Positions 1-7,435 of a stretch of 61,666 nt of DNA are shown one piece after another. A model generated the notes under the pieces. The model saw nothing but the letters and a program-made list of their open reading frames with translations. It searched no databases and was not told the DNA's origin. This DNA comes from an uncultured Prevotella sp. Lineage in GTDB: Bacteria > Bacteroidota > Bacteroidia > Bacteroidales > Bacteroidaceae. Both the position numbers and the translations under genes were made by a program. Position 1 is the stretch's first letter. The number at the start of each line of letters is the position of its first letter. The DNA is taken from positions 1 to 61,666 of the forward strand of contig CAMJBL010000013.1 in assembly GCA_946403845.1 (NCBI GenBank), in the 5' to 3' direction.

Positions 1-2
1 GT

Positions 3-716
3 AAGGTAGGTATCGGTCACGGTAACCTGGCTGCCCGTCTGCTCCGCGAGGAGACCGAGTGCTTCGCATTCCTAGCTGGTCACGAGAGCTTCGCTGCCGC
101 CGAGGGTGCCATCAAGATTGCCGAGATGGCCAACAAGGTGCGTCAGAAGCCCCTCCGCGTCATCCTGAACGGTCTTGGTAAGGACGCTGCTCAGATCATC
201 AGCCGTATCAACGGTTTCACATACGTACAGACTAAGTTCGACTACTTCACGGGTGAGCTCGCTGTTGTCAAGGAGGTTCCTTATGGCAACAACCCCAGCC
301 GTCTGAAGGTAAAGTGCTATGGTGCTGACGATGTCCGCGAGGGTGTCGCTATCCTGTGGAAGGAGAACGTAGACGTATCCATCACCGGTAACTCTACCAA
401 CCCCACCCGTTTCCAGCACCCCGTAGCCGGTACTTATAAGAAGGAGCGCGTGCTCGCTGGCAAGCCTTACTTCTCAGTAGCTTCTGGTGGTGGTACAGGT
501 CGTACCCTGCACCCGGATAACATGGCTGCCGGTCCCGCCTCTTACGGTATGACCGACACCCTGGGCCGTATGCACTCTGACGCTCAGTTCGCAGGTTCTT
601 CTTCAGTACCTGCTCACGTTGAGATGATGGGCTTCCTCGGCATGGGTAACAACCCGATGGTAGGTGCTACCGTTTCCGTAGCCGTCGCCATCGACCTCGC
701 CCTGAACAAGAAGTAA
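3..716 (+). CDS. GGGtGRT family protein, 5' end outside the window
   Basis: The reading frame is open from base 3, and 237 residues of the C-terminal part are present. It carries the family-naming motif GGGTGRTLHPDNMAAG near the middle, followed by GMTDTLGRMHSDAQFAGSSS and a hydrophobic, glycine-rich end (MMGFLGMGNNPMVGATVSVA). The family is widespread in Bacteroidetes and Firmicutes; I know no established reaction for it. An internal ATG at 126 is not a start, because conserved-looking sequence (GKVGIGHGNLAARLL) continues upstream to the window edge. Codon use is strongly biased (GGT, CGT, AAC, AAG), as in highly expressed Bacteroidales genes. It ends 75 bases before a strong terminator. The family call is from recognised sequence, and the function is unknown. 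Confidence 0.85.
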   Translation, partial: KVGIGHGNLAARLLREETECFAFLAGHESFAAAEGAIKIAEMANKVRQKPLRVILNGLGKDAAQIISRINGFTYVQTKFDYFTGELAVVKEVPYGNNPSRLKVKCYGADDVREGVAILWKENVDVSITGNSTNPTRFQHPVAGTYKKERVLAGKPYFSVASGGGTGRTLHPDNMAAGPASYGMTDTLGRMHSDAQFAGSSSVPAHVEMMGFLGMGNNPMVGATVSVAVAIDLALNKK

Positions 717-754
717 CAGCTTTGCCCCTTCGCTCGTCGAAGAAGCAAACCCGC

Positions 755-775
755 TTTTCCGCCATCAGGCGGAAA
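755..775. other. Small inverted repeat (hairpin) after the GGGtGRT gene
   Basis: TTTTCCGCC (755-763), loop ATCA, GGCGGAAA (768-775). There is no T-run after it, so it may be a 3'-end stabilising hairpin rather than a terminator. Confidence 0.5.
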
Positions 776-790
776 GGCCATTACGAATAA

Positions 791-814
791 TCCCCGCCAA
801 TCGGCGGGGATTTT
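791..814 (+). terminator. Rho-independent terminator of the GGGtGRT gene
   Basis: Perfect stem TCCCCGCC / GGCGGGGA (791-798 and 803-810) with loop AATC, then TTTT and a T-rich stretch. It fits transcription from the left. Confidence 0.8.
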
Positions 815-819
815 CATTC

Positions 820-894
820 CTAGTAATCCGAGTTCGGCTAGTCCGGCTAGTCAGGCTAGTTTGGCTAGTTCGGCTAGTTCGGCTAGTCAGGCTA
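820..894. repeat. CTAGTTCGG 9-mer repeat tract (intergenic copy)
   Basis: About eight imperfect 9-base units (variants of GCTAGTTCG, GCTAGTCCG, GCTAGTCAG, GCTAGTTTG). The tract lies between convergent genes, and its last CTA supplies the stop codon of the minus-strand Dabb gene. The same unit recurs at 2329-2440, 4018-4086, 37108-37140 and 47512-47556, each time inside a protein-coding gene. Confidence 0.9.
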
Positions 895-1197
895 AATCTC
901 AAAATCCAGGCAGCTCCGCTGCACAGTGTAAGGCCTTACCTTACCATTCGCCACTGCCACATGTTCCGGATGCACGGCATAGCCCTTCAGCGCCTCCTCG
1001 CTCTCGAGCGTGCTGTCGAGCATCACATCGGCATTCGACGAAGCCAGTCTTCCGTCTACATATACCTTGACATCGAGGAGTCCGGGAACCTTCCCCACGA
1101 GTCCTTCCAATCCGGCCTTAATCTCGGCCTTAACTTTTACCTTCTCTTCTTCAGAGAGTTCTGGATTCAGTGTCCAGAGAATAATGTGCTTAACCAT
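892..1197 (-). CDS. Dabb (stress-responsive alpha/beta-barrel) domain protein
   Basis: A protein of 101 residues that fills a single Dabb domain (PF07876-type, ferredoxin-like fold): MVKHIILWTL at the start, HPEHVAVANGKV towards the end. Known members dimerise; some are enzymes (polyketide cyclases) and many have no known substrate. I chose the ATG at 1197 because it gives the usual family start MVKHIILW; a TTG two codons upstream is less likely. It is the last gene of the minus-strand run pdxY-rluA-Dabb, about 50 bases after rluA, with TATAAAC-type repeats filling the gap. The stop codon lies in the terminal unit of the CTAGTTCGG tract, so that repeat may have replaced the original gene end. 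Confidence 0.8.
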   Translation of the reverse strand: MVKHIILWTLNPELSEEEKVKVKAEIKAGLEGLVGKVPGLLDVKVYVDGRLASSNADVMLDSTLESEEALKGYAVHPEHVAVANGKVRPYTVQRSCLDFEI

Positions 1198-1203
1198 AAT
1201 CAA

Positions 1204-1255
1204 TAAACTATAAACTATAAACTCTAAACTATAAACTATAAACTATAAACTAAAA
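1204..1255. repeat. TATAAAC heptanucleotide tract
   Basis: About seven tandem units of TATAAAC or TCTAAAC fill the gap between rluA and the Dabb gene. It is one of several 7-base tandem families in the window. Confidence 0.85.
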
Positions 1256-2773
1256 ACCAAATTCTTCTTCCAACTCAAAATGCATGCGCTTCCCTGTCGT
1301 GGGATGAACAAACGTAATACCCTGCGCCTGCAAATAAAGCCGCTCTGCCTTCCGCCCATAGAGTTCATCACCCAAAATCGGACACCCGAGCCCATCACGA
1401 TGCGCACAGTGCACCCTTAGCTGATGCGTCCGCCCCGTATGTGGCCATAACGCCACCTTAACCACTTGGGGACGGTTCTTTTCTGGCCGACAACATATTC
1501 GCTCCAATGAGTCGGCCAGAAAAGAACCGTCCCCAAGTGGTTGAAGTACTCGGTACTCCGTAATAGCCCGTTTGCCATGCTCATAATCCACCATCTGATA
1601 AGGGCGGTTCAGCGGATCACTGCTCAACGGCAAATCGATGATACCATGCGCTGCCTGAGGCTCACCCTCCACGATGGCGAGATATTTCTTCTTGATGGTC
1701 CGATCCTCAAACTGTTTCTGCAGATGATGGTAAGCCTCAGACGTCTTCGCCACCAATAAGATGCCCGATGTCTGCATATCCAACCGATGCACAAGCATCG
1801 CTCCCGGCCACCGCGCCTGGGCCCATGTGGCTACGGAATCATCACCGATCTTCCCTGGCATACTCAACATCCCCGACGGTTTGTCGATCACGGCCATCAC
1901 CTCGTCTTCCCAAACAATACCAGGCTCCATATGCTGACGCCTCAGCTCATCAGGATTGGGATCGACATCCAGACCTTGCAACATCCACGCAAGCACGGGC
2001 TTACACTTACCACTACAGGCCGGATAGAACTGACCGTGATGACGGATCATACCCTTCGGCGACTCACCCCACCAGAACTCCGCCATACAAACAGGCTTCA
2101 GACCTTGGCTGTAGGCATATTGCAAAAGTTTCGGCGCACAACAATCACCCGTACCACCTGGAGGCAACGGGTATTTCTCTTGAATACGGGGCGAGTTATG
2201 ATAATCCTGCCAGATCTCCACCAAATCCTTGGTCTCTCCTCTGGCGTTCAAAAGCTGATACTGATGGAAAAGCCAAAGCTGCAGCTCCTGCGACATTTCC
2301 TTCGATCCCCTCTGATTTCTCGAATGGCCAGCCTGGCTCGTCTGGCTATTTAGGCAAATTCGACTAATATTGCTAGTTCGGCTAGTGCTGCTAGTTCGGC
2401 TAGTGCTGCTAGTTTGGCTAGTCCGGCTAGTCAGGCTAGAAATCTCCCTTTCTTTCTTTTTAAAATACCCATCCGGCTGCTGGGCATCAAACACGGGCGG
2501 CACAAAATACTCCCAGTCATTACGCCCCTCCAGTAATCCCGAGTACGCCGCCAAAAAAGCATATCTCCTATCTCCTTCCTCCTTCTCTCCTTCTCTCCTT
2601 CTCTCCTCAACAACAAGCACCCCGAACATCTTCCCTTCCCTGGGCTGTATTCGCTCAATCTCTTTCTTCACCTCCTCCGCAGCCAACAGGCACAACGGAT
2701 GAGGCTCATAGCAGAAGGGATAGGTAAACCGCTCCGGCCTTGGAATATCTGATGACAGCGGATGAATCCTCAC
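1250..2773 (-). CDS. RluA-family pseudouridine synthase with N-terminal extension and in-frame repeats
   Basis: The C-terminal half (about residues 285-507) is an RluA-type RNA pseudouridine synthase: HRLDMQTSG at 329-337 contains the catalytic Asp, WPHTGRTHQLRVH is the conserved downstream motif, and ILGDELYG follows. The first 270 residues form the extra N-terminal module often seen in Bacteroidales members; CCAPKLLQYA and PACSGKCKPV suggest a Cys cluster. The substrate base cannot be told from sequence. Three repeat-derived stretches are read in frame: EERRREGEKEEGDRR (about 56-70), a Ser/Thr/Arg tract from the 9-mer repeat (about 113-146), and residues 411-438 made by a perfect inverted repeat. 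The GTG start at 2773 is the only one giving the full N-terminus, 13 bases after pdxY. Confidence 0.88.
   Translation of the reverse strand: MRIHPLSSDIPRPERFTYPFCYEPHPLCLLAAEEVKKEIERIQPREGKMFGVLVVEERRREGEKEEGDRRYAFLAAYSGLLEGRNDWEYFVPPVFDAQQPDGYFKKKEREISSLTSRTSQTSSTSRTSSTSRTSNISRICLNSQTSQAGHSRNQRGSKEMSQELQLWLFHQYQLLNARGETKDLVEIWQDYHNSPRIQEKYPLPPGGTGDCCAPKLLQYAYSQGLKPVCMAEFWWGESPKGMIRHHGQFYPACSGKCKPVLAWMLQGLDVDPNPDELRRQHMEPGIVWEDEVMAVIDKPSGMLSMPGKIGDDSVATWAQARWPGAMLVHRLDMQTSGILLVAKTSEAYHHLQKQFEDRTIKKKYLAIVEGEPQAAHGIIDLPLSSDPLNRPYQMVDYEHGKRAITEYRVLQPLGDGSFLADSLERICCRPEKNRPQVVKVALWPHTGRTHQLRVHCAHRDGLGCPILGDELYGRKAERLYLQAQGITFVHPTTGKRMHFELEEEFGF
1460..1542. repeat. Perfect 32-bp inverted repeat inserted in frame in the rluA-type gene
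   Basis: The left arm 1460-1491 (starting AACCACTTGGGGACGG) and the right arm 1511-1542 (ending CCCCAAGTGGTT) are exact reverse complements separated by 19 bases. The element is read as residues 411-438 between conserved strands of the synthase. It resembles REP-like palindromes containing GGGGACGGTTCTTTT that I recall from genomes with RAYT-type transposases; that link is from memory. Confidence 0.9.
2329..2440. repeat. CTAGTTCGG 9-mer repeat tract inside the rluA-type gene
   Basis: About ten imperfect units, read on the minus strand as a Ser/Thr/Arg-rich linker (SSLTSRTSQTSSTSRTSS and on). The 9-base unit keeps the frame whatever the copy number. Confidence 0.9.
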
Positions 2774-2786
2774 TTTTCACTATTCA

Positions 2787-3599
2787 CTACAACAAGTCCA
2801 GACACTTCTCCACTGGAATCCCCTTATTCCTGTCATCCACATTGCGATAGCGGTCAATCATACGGAAAACAGTATCCATAGCAGTACGGGTAGAAGTCTT
2901 CAGGGTCTCGCCATTCAGCAGATGACCGATCAAAACGGCCGAGAAGATATCGCCGGTGCCGTGAAACAACCCCGGAATCTCATGATATTCCAGATGGAAA
3001 TAGGAACCGTCGAAGTGATTATAACCAGCCACGGCATTCTGACCGTCGATCTTACAACTGGTAATCAGCACCGACTTGGTACCGATACCACGCAATCGGT
3101 CCAGCAATTCACGAGCCTCATCCCAGGAGATACCCTCCATATGAATCGGCGTATCCGTGAGATAACAGGCTTCGGTATAGTTCGGGAAGGTCAAATGGGC
3201 CACAGAGACCATCTCGCGCATCAACTCCACCTGACGGTTGGTCATACCATTGTAGAGTCGGCCACCATCGCCGAGGATAGGGTCCACAAAGACCGTCGTG
3301 CCCTGAGCGCCCTGCTCCTTGCAGTAGCCCGCCACGAGTTTAGCCTGCTCCTCACTGAACATCAGACCCGTACAGACGGCATCAAACGAGAACCCGAGTT
3401 CTTTCCATACCGGCAACGTCCCACGGATGTAGTCGGTGGTGTCCTGGATATTAAACTTCCCATAGTCGAGGGTATTCGACACCAGGGCCGTCGGCAGACT
3501 ATAGGTTGGAATACCCAAATACGACAAGATCGGCAACATGGCACCCATACCCACCTTGCCGTAGCCTACCACATCATTTATCAATAATATCTGTTTCAT
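2787..3599 (-). CDS. pdxY: Pyridoxamine/pyridoxal kinase
   Basis: A protein of 270 residues of the PdxY-type branch of the ribokinase fold. It phosphorylates B6 vitamers with ATP in the pyridoxal 5'-phosphate salvage pathway. Visible marks are ILLINDVVGYGKVGMGAM at the start (substrate side), FVDPILGDGGRLY (about 104-116) and HGTGDIFSAV (about 213-222), the anion hole with the catalytic Asp. Length and start are normal for the family. It heads the unit pdxY-rluA-Dabb and is preceded by a TATCTTTG box only 8 bases before the ATG, so its transcript should have almost no leader. Pyridoxamine kinase is the usual Bacteroidales name; whether pyridoxal is also used cannot be seen. Confidence 0.9.
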   Translation of the reverse strand: MKQILLINDVVGYGKVGMGAMLPILSYLGIPTYSLPTALVSNTLDYGKFNIQDTTDYIRGTLPVWKELGFSFDAVCTGLMFSEEQAKLVAGYCKEQGAQGTTVFVDPILGDGGRLYNGMTNRQVELMREMVSVAHLTFPNYTEACYLTDTPIHMEGISWDEARELLDRLRGIGTKSVLITSCKIDGQNAVAGYNHFDGSYFHLEYHEIPGLFHGTGDIFSAVLIGHLLNGETLKTSTRTAMDTVFRMIDRYRNVDDRNKGIPVEKCLDLL

Positions 3600-3607
3600 T
3601 CCGGCTG

Positions 3608-3615
3608 CAAAGATA
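3608..3615 (-). promoter_or_regulatory. Bacteroidetes-type -7 box for pdxY
   Basis: TATCTTTG on the minus strand, followed by GCAGCCGG and the pdxY ATG. No clear TTG -33 element is seen in the repeat-rich upstream sequence. Confidence 0.65.
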
Positions 3616-3622
3616 CGAAAAA

Positions 3623-3706
3623 AAGTGAAGAGTGAAAAGTGAAGAGTGAAGAATTTGCTGCCGCCACAGAAAAATTATCAATTATCAATTGTCAATTATC
3701 ATTTAT
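3623..3706. repeat. GTGAAGA and ATTATCA heptanucleotide tracts
   Basis: Two 7-base tandem families lie in the divergent intergenic region between pdxY and the helicase: GTGAAGA/GTGAAAA units (3623-3655) and ATTATCA/ATTGTCA units (3674-3706). The second overlaps the -33 region of the helicase promoter. Confidence 0.8.
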
Positions 3707-3719
3707 TATCGTAACTTTG
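3689..3719 (+). promoter_or_regulatory. Promoter of the SUPF1-type helicase gene
   Basis: TTG at 3689-3691, a 20-base spacer, and TAACTTTG at 3712-3719 match the Bacteroidetes sigma-ABfr consensus. The ATG follows 10 bases after the box. Confidence 0.75.
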
Positions 3720-3729
3720 CAGCGAAATT

Positions 3730-5679
3730 ATGGGAAATCAGCAAGTTTCGCCGATTCTGGCACTTCAACAACAACGGCTGCTGCTCCAGATGGAGTATGC
3801 CGCCGAGAAAGAGGCCTACCGCAAGCAGACCGAGGAAATCGTCCTGCAGCGGAAGGTAAAGCGCGGCGACGCGTGGTATCCCCTGAAAATAGGCAAGAGC
3901 TACTACAACTCCCTAAACCAACTGGTCGTCGAGGTCTTCCGCCAAGGCGATGAGGAAATCGAGCATAACTTCGAGTTCGGCCGCCCCGTCGCCTTCTTCA
4001 CCTGCCAGTCCAACCACGCTAGCCATCCTAGTCCATCTAGTTCGGCTAGTTCGGCTAGTCAGGCTAGTTCGGCTAGTAATTCTAGCCCGGCCAAAATCAA
4101 ATACTTCCCCTTCACCGCCACCGTCTCCTACGTCGATGGCGACCGCATGGTGGTCGCCGTCCCCGACAATGGCCAACTCATCGATATCCAAGGCGCAGAG
4201 AACGTCGGCATCCAACTCTTCTTTGACGAGACCAGCTACAAGACCATGTTCGAGGCCCTCGACCGCGTCATCCGGGCAAAGGGCCGGTTAGGCTATCTCC
4301 GCGACCTCTTCTATACGACAAGCCAGAAGGCCGAGACATTCACCTTTGCCCCACTCCACTTCCCCTATCTGAACCGCACCCAGGAGGAGGCCGTCAACAA
4401 AGTCCTGCGGGCTAAGGATGTGGCGATTGTCCATGGTCCCCCGGGTACCGGAAAGACCACCACCCTCGTCGAGGCCATCTACGAGACACTTCGCCGTGAA
4501 AACCAGGTGCTGGTCTGCGCACAGAGCAACATGGCCGTCGACTGGATCTCCGAGAAACTCGTCGACCGCGGTATCAACGTTCTGCGCATCGGCAATCCCA
4601 CCCGCGTTAACGACAAGATGCTCTCCTTCACTTATGAGCGGCGCTTCGAGGCCCATCCCGACTACACCCTCCTCTGGAGCATCCGCAAGGCCATCCGCGA
4701 CCTCCGGAGTCATCGCAAACGGGGTGACGAGCGTTTTCACCAGAAACTGGAACGCCTCAAGGAGCGTGCTACCGAACTGGAGGTCCGTATCAATGCCCAA
4801 CTCTTCGGTGAGGCCCGCGTCATCGCCTGTACCCTTGTCGGCTCTGCCAACCGCCTGCTCGAAGGACAGAAGTTCGGCACCCTCTTCATCGACGAGGCGG
4901 CACAAGCCCTCGAAGCTGCCTGTTGGATTCCCATACGCCGCGTGTCAAGGGTCGTCCTTGCCGGCGACCACTGTCAGTTGCCACCCACGGTGAAAAGCTT
5001 CGCAGCCCTCAAGGCCGGTCTCGGAAAGACACTGATGGAGCGCATCGTCGAAAACCACCCCGAAACCGTCACATTGCTGAAGATGCAATACCGCATGAAC
5101 GAGGAGATCATGCGCTTCTCCAGCGACTGGTTCTATGGCAATCAGGTGGAGAGCGCCCCCGAGGTGAAATACCGCAGCATCCTCGACCTCGACATCCCCA
5201 TGACCTGGATAGATACTCCACACTCCTCTCTTTTCAAAGAGGAATTCGTCGGCGAATCCTTCGGCCGCATCAACAAGGCCGAGGCAGAACTCACCCTCCT
5301 CGCCCTCGAACAATACTTTAAGAAGATCGGCAAGGAACGCATCCTCGAAGAACGGCTCGATGTCGGTGTCATCTCACCCTATCGCGCCCAGGTGCAATAC
5401 CTGCGACGGCTCTTCAAGAAACGCGAGTTCTTCAAACCCTACCGCCACCTCATCAGCGTGAATACCGTCGACGGCTTCCAGGGTCAGGAACGCGACATCA
5501 TCCTCATCTCCCTCGTCCGCGCCAACGACGAAGGACAGATCGGTTTCCTACGCGACCTGCGCCGTATGAATGTGGCCATCACCCGCGCCCGAATGAAACT
5601 CATCATCCTGGGTGATGCCTCGACCATGACCCGCCATCCATTCTACAAAAAGCTCTACGAATATATCGATGCACTATGA
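3730..5679 (+). CDS. Superfamily 1 helicase, UPF1/IGHMBP2-like
   Basis: A protein of 649 residues. An N-terminal beta-barrel-like region (about 35-180) precedes two RecA-type domains. Walker A is GPPGTGKTTT (236-245), Walker B is FIDEAAQALE (386-395), motif III is GDHCQLPPT (412-420), and motifs V and VI are VDGFQGQERDIILISLVR and RMNVAITRARMKLI. These mark an ATP-dependent 5'-3' helicase or translocase of the UPF1-like group; whether the substrate is DNA or RNA is unknown. A Ser/Ala-rich stretch (about residues 97-120) is the translated CTAGTTCGG 9-mer tract, placed in a predicted loop of the N-terminal domain. It has its own promoter and is divergent from pdxY. Confidence 0.9.
   Translation: MGNQQVSPILALQQQRLLLQMEYAAEKEAYRKQTEEIVLQRKVKRGDAWYPLKIGKSYYNSLNQLVVEVFRQGDEEIEHNFEFGRPVAFFTCQSNHASHPSPSSSASSASQASSASNSSPAKIKYFPFTATVSYVDGDRMVVAVPDNGQLIDIQGAENVGIQLFFDETSYKTMFEALDRVIRAKGRLGYLRDLFYTTSQKAETFTFAPLHFPYLNRTQEEAVNKVLRAKDVAIVHGPPGTGKTTTLVEAIYETLRRENQVLVCAQSNMAVDWISEKLVDRGINVLRIGNPTRVNDKMLSFTYERRFEAHPDYTLLWSIRKAIRDLRSHRKRGDERFHQKLERLKERATELEVRINAQLFGEARVIACTLVGSANRLLEGQKFGTLFIDEAAQALEAACWIPIRRVSRVVLAGDHCQLPPTVKSFAALKAGLGKTLMERIVENHPETVTLLKMQYRMNEEIMRFSSDWFYGNQVESAPEVKYRSILDLDIPMTWIDTPHSSLFKEEFVGESFGRINKAEAELTLLALEQYFKKIGKERILEERLDVGVISPYRAQVQYLRRLFKKREFFKPYRHLISVNTVDGFQGQERDIILISLVRANDEGQIGFLRDLRRMNVAITRARMKLIILGDASTMTRHPFYKKLYEYIDAL
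4018..4086. repeat. CTAGTTCGG 9-mer repeat tract inside the helicase gene
   Basis: About seven imperfect units are read as SSASSASQASSAS-type sequence. The choice of frame avoids the TAG stop present in one frame of the unit. Confidence 0.9.
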
Positions 5680-5728
5680 ATAATCGTTAAAATGTGAAAG
5701 AAAACGAACAGAATCGCATCTTTTTTTG

Positions 5729-5736
5729 TAAATTTG
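5729..5736 (+). promoter_or_regulatory. -7 box upstream of the GNAT gene
   Basis: TAAATTTG followed by CAGC, 50 bases before the ATG at 5787. The -33 element is weak. Confidence 0.55.
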
Positions 5737-5786
5737 CAGCAAACTAAAAACTCGAACCAAAGAATTGAGTTTTATATCAGACAGAA

Positions 5787-6929
5787 ATGATTAAGATTAA
5801 ACGTGTAGAAACAAAGCGGGAACTGAAGCAGTTTATCCAGTTCTACTACGACTTATATCGCGATAACGAATATGCCGTACCTTTCATCTATTTAGATGAG
5901 ATAGCCACTTTACGCCGCGACAAAAACCCGTCGTTTGAGTGCTGCGAGGCCGAGTATTTCCTGGCCTATAAAGACAAAAAGATTGTAGGCCGTGTGGCGG
6001 CTATCATCAACCGCAGGGCCAACGAGCGTTGGAACCGCAAGGCCGTCCGTTTCGGATGGTTCGACTTCATCGACGATACCGAAGTGTCTGCCGCCCTGCT
6101 GAAGGCTGTCGAAGACTGGGGACGGGCGAAAGGCATGACAGAGATAGCAGGACCGTTGGGTTTCATTGATACCGACCGCGAAGGCATGCTCATCGAGGGC
6201 TTCGACCAGCTCGCCACTATGTATATCAACTACAACTACCCCTATTACCAGCGCCACATGGAACAGGCGTTTGGCTTTGAGAAAGACAACGACTATGTGG
6301 AGTGCAAGGTGAAAATACCGGAGGTGGTGCCCGACAAGTTTGCGAAGATCACGGAGATGGTGCGCAAGCGCTATAACCTGCGGGTGCATAAGTTTACGCG
6401 CCACGAACTGATTCAGGAAGGCTACGGCCAGAAGGTCTTCGACCTGCTGAATGCCACCTACAAGGACCTTTACGGCTTCAGTCAACTCTCGCAGAAACAG
6501 ATCGACAAACTGGTCAACTACTATATCAAGATTGCCGACCTCAACCTGGTGACCGCCATCATGGACGGCGACCAGATGGTGGGCTTTGGCATCACCTTCC
6601 CCTCGTTCTCACGGGCCCTGCAGAAGACCGACGACGGACGCTTCCTGCCTTTCGGCTGGTGGCATCTGCTGAAGTCCCTGAAATGGCATCAGACCGACAC
6701 CGTCGACCTGCTGCTCATCGGCGTGCTGCCCGAATACCGCAGCAAGGGTGCCAACGCCCTGATCTTCGACGACCTCATCCGCCAGTTCCAGGCCTATGGC
6801 TTCAAATGGGCAGAGACTGGACCTCAGATGGAGTCCAACGAAGGGGTTCTCTCACAGTGGCAGTACCTGGAATCAACGATCCACCGCCGCCACCGCTGCT
6901 ATAAGAAGGGAATAGTGAATAGTGATTAG
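5787..6929 (+). CDS. GNAT-fold N-acetyltransferase-like protein
   Basis: A protein of 380 residues, conserved in Bacteroidales as a GNAT domain protein. The C-terminal acetyl-CoA-binding signature is visible around residues 310-330: VLPEYRSKGANALIFDDL, with the R-x-x-G-A turn. The N-terminal part (YYDLYRDNEYAVPFIYLDE, GRVAAIINRRAN, GPLGFIDTDREGMLIEGF) looks like a second, degenerate GNAT half, so the protein may be a tandem fold. The acceptor substrate is unknown. It is a single gene with its own -7 box, followed after 47 bases of 7-mer repeats by the mgtC-like gene on the same strand. Confidence 0.75.
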   Translation: MIKIKRVETKRELKQFIQFYYDLYRDNEYAVPFIYLDEIATLRRDKNPSFECCEAEYFLAYKDKKIVGRVAAIINRRANERWNRKAVRFGWFDFIDDTEVSAALLKAVEDWGRAKGMTEIAGPLGFIDTDREGMLIEGFDQLATMYINYNYPYYQRHMEQAFGFEKDNDYVECKVKIPEVVPDKFAKITEMVRKRYNLRVHKFTRHELIQEGYGQKVFDLLNATYKDLYGFSQLSQKQIDKLVNYYIKIADLNLVTAIMDGDQMVGFGITFPSFSRALQKTDDGRFLPFGWWHLLKSLKWHQTDTVDLLLIGVLPEYRSKGANALIFDDLIRQFQAYGFKWAETGPQMESNEGVLSQWQYLESTIHRRHRCYKKGIVNSD

Positions 6930-6975
6930 TGAATAGTTAAAGTTCAAAGCTCAAACTTCAAAGTTCAAAGTTAAT
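6909..6975. repeat. GTGAATA and AAAGTTC heptanucleotide tracts
   Basis: GTGAATA/GTGATTA units, followed by AAAGTTC/AAAGCTC/AAACTTC units, fill the gap between the GNAT and mgtC-like genes and run over the end of the former. Confidence 0.8.
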
Positions 6976-6976
6976 T

Positions 6977-7432
6977 ATGGATATGACTTGGGAATTCGTT
7001 TTGCGCATTTTCGTGGCAGCCCTGTTGGGAGGTGCCATCGGACTCGAGCGCGAATATCGGGCCAAGGAAGCCGGTATGCGTACCCACTTCCTCGTAGCCT
7101 TAGGCTCTGCCCTGTTTATGATTGTCTCCGCCTACGGTTTCGAAGGGGCCCTGTCCACTCCCGAACATCGCTGGGACGTGTCGCGTGTCGCTGCTCAGGT
7201 GGTGTCAGGTATCGGTTTCATCGGTGCAGGAACCATCATCTTCCACAAGAGCGAGAATGTGGTTCGTGGCTTGACCACCGCCGCCGGCCTCTGGGTCACG
7301 GCAGCCATCGGTCTGGCTTGCGGAGGTGGCATGTATATCCTCGCAACGGCGTCGACCTTCCTCGTTCTGGTAGGACTGGAGGCCTTCAATTATTTCCTCA
7401 AGAAATTCGACAAGCATCGCTCCACCACTTAG
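6977..7432 (+). CDS. MgtC/SapB family membrane protein
   Basis: A protein of 151 residues with four to five hydrophobic segments covering almost its whole length, the hydrophobic part of MgtC/SapB. The family signature is clear: LLGGAIGLEREYRAKEAGMR near the start, the GIGFIGAGTI segment and RGLTTAAGLWVTAAIGLACG. Characterised members affect Mg2+ limitation and inhibit F-type ATP synthase in pathogens; the role of Bacteroidetes members is not established. It lacks the C-terminal ACT-like domain of longer MgtC proteins. It is probably cotranscribed with dsbD, which begins 3 bases after its stop. Confidence 0.88.
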   Translation: MDMTWEFVLRIFVAALLGGAIGLEREYRAKEAGMRTHFLVALGSALFMIVSAYGFEGALSTPEHRWDVSRVAAQVVSGIGFIGAGTIIFHKSENVVRGLTTAAGLWVTAAIGLACGGGMYILATASTFLVLVGLEAFNYFLKKFDKHRSTT

Positions 7433-7435
7433 GTT

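Noticed and set aside
820..894. CTAGTTCGG tract considered as an origin or terminus array
   Set aside because: The same unit lies inside four coding genes, so a replication role is unlikely; no dnaA or dif-like site is nearby.
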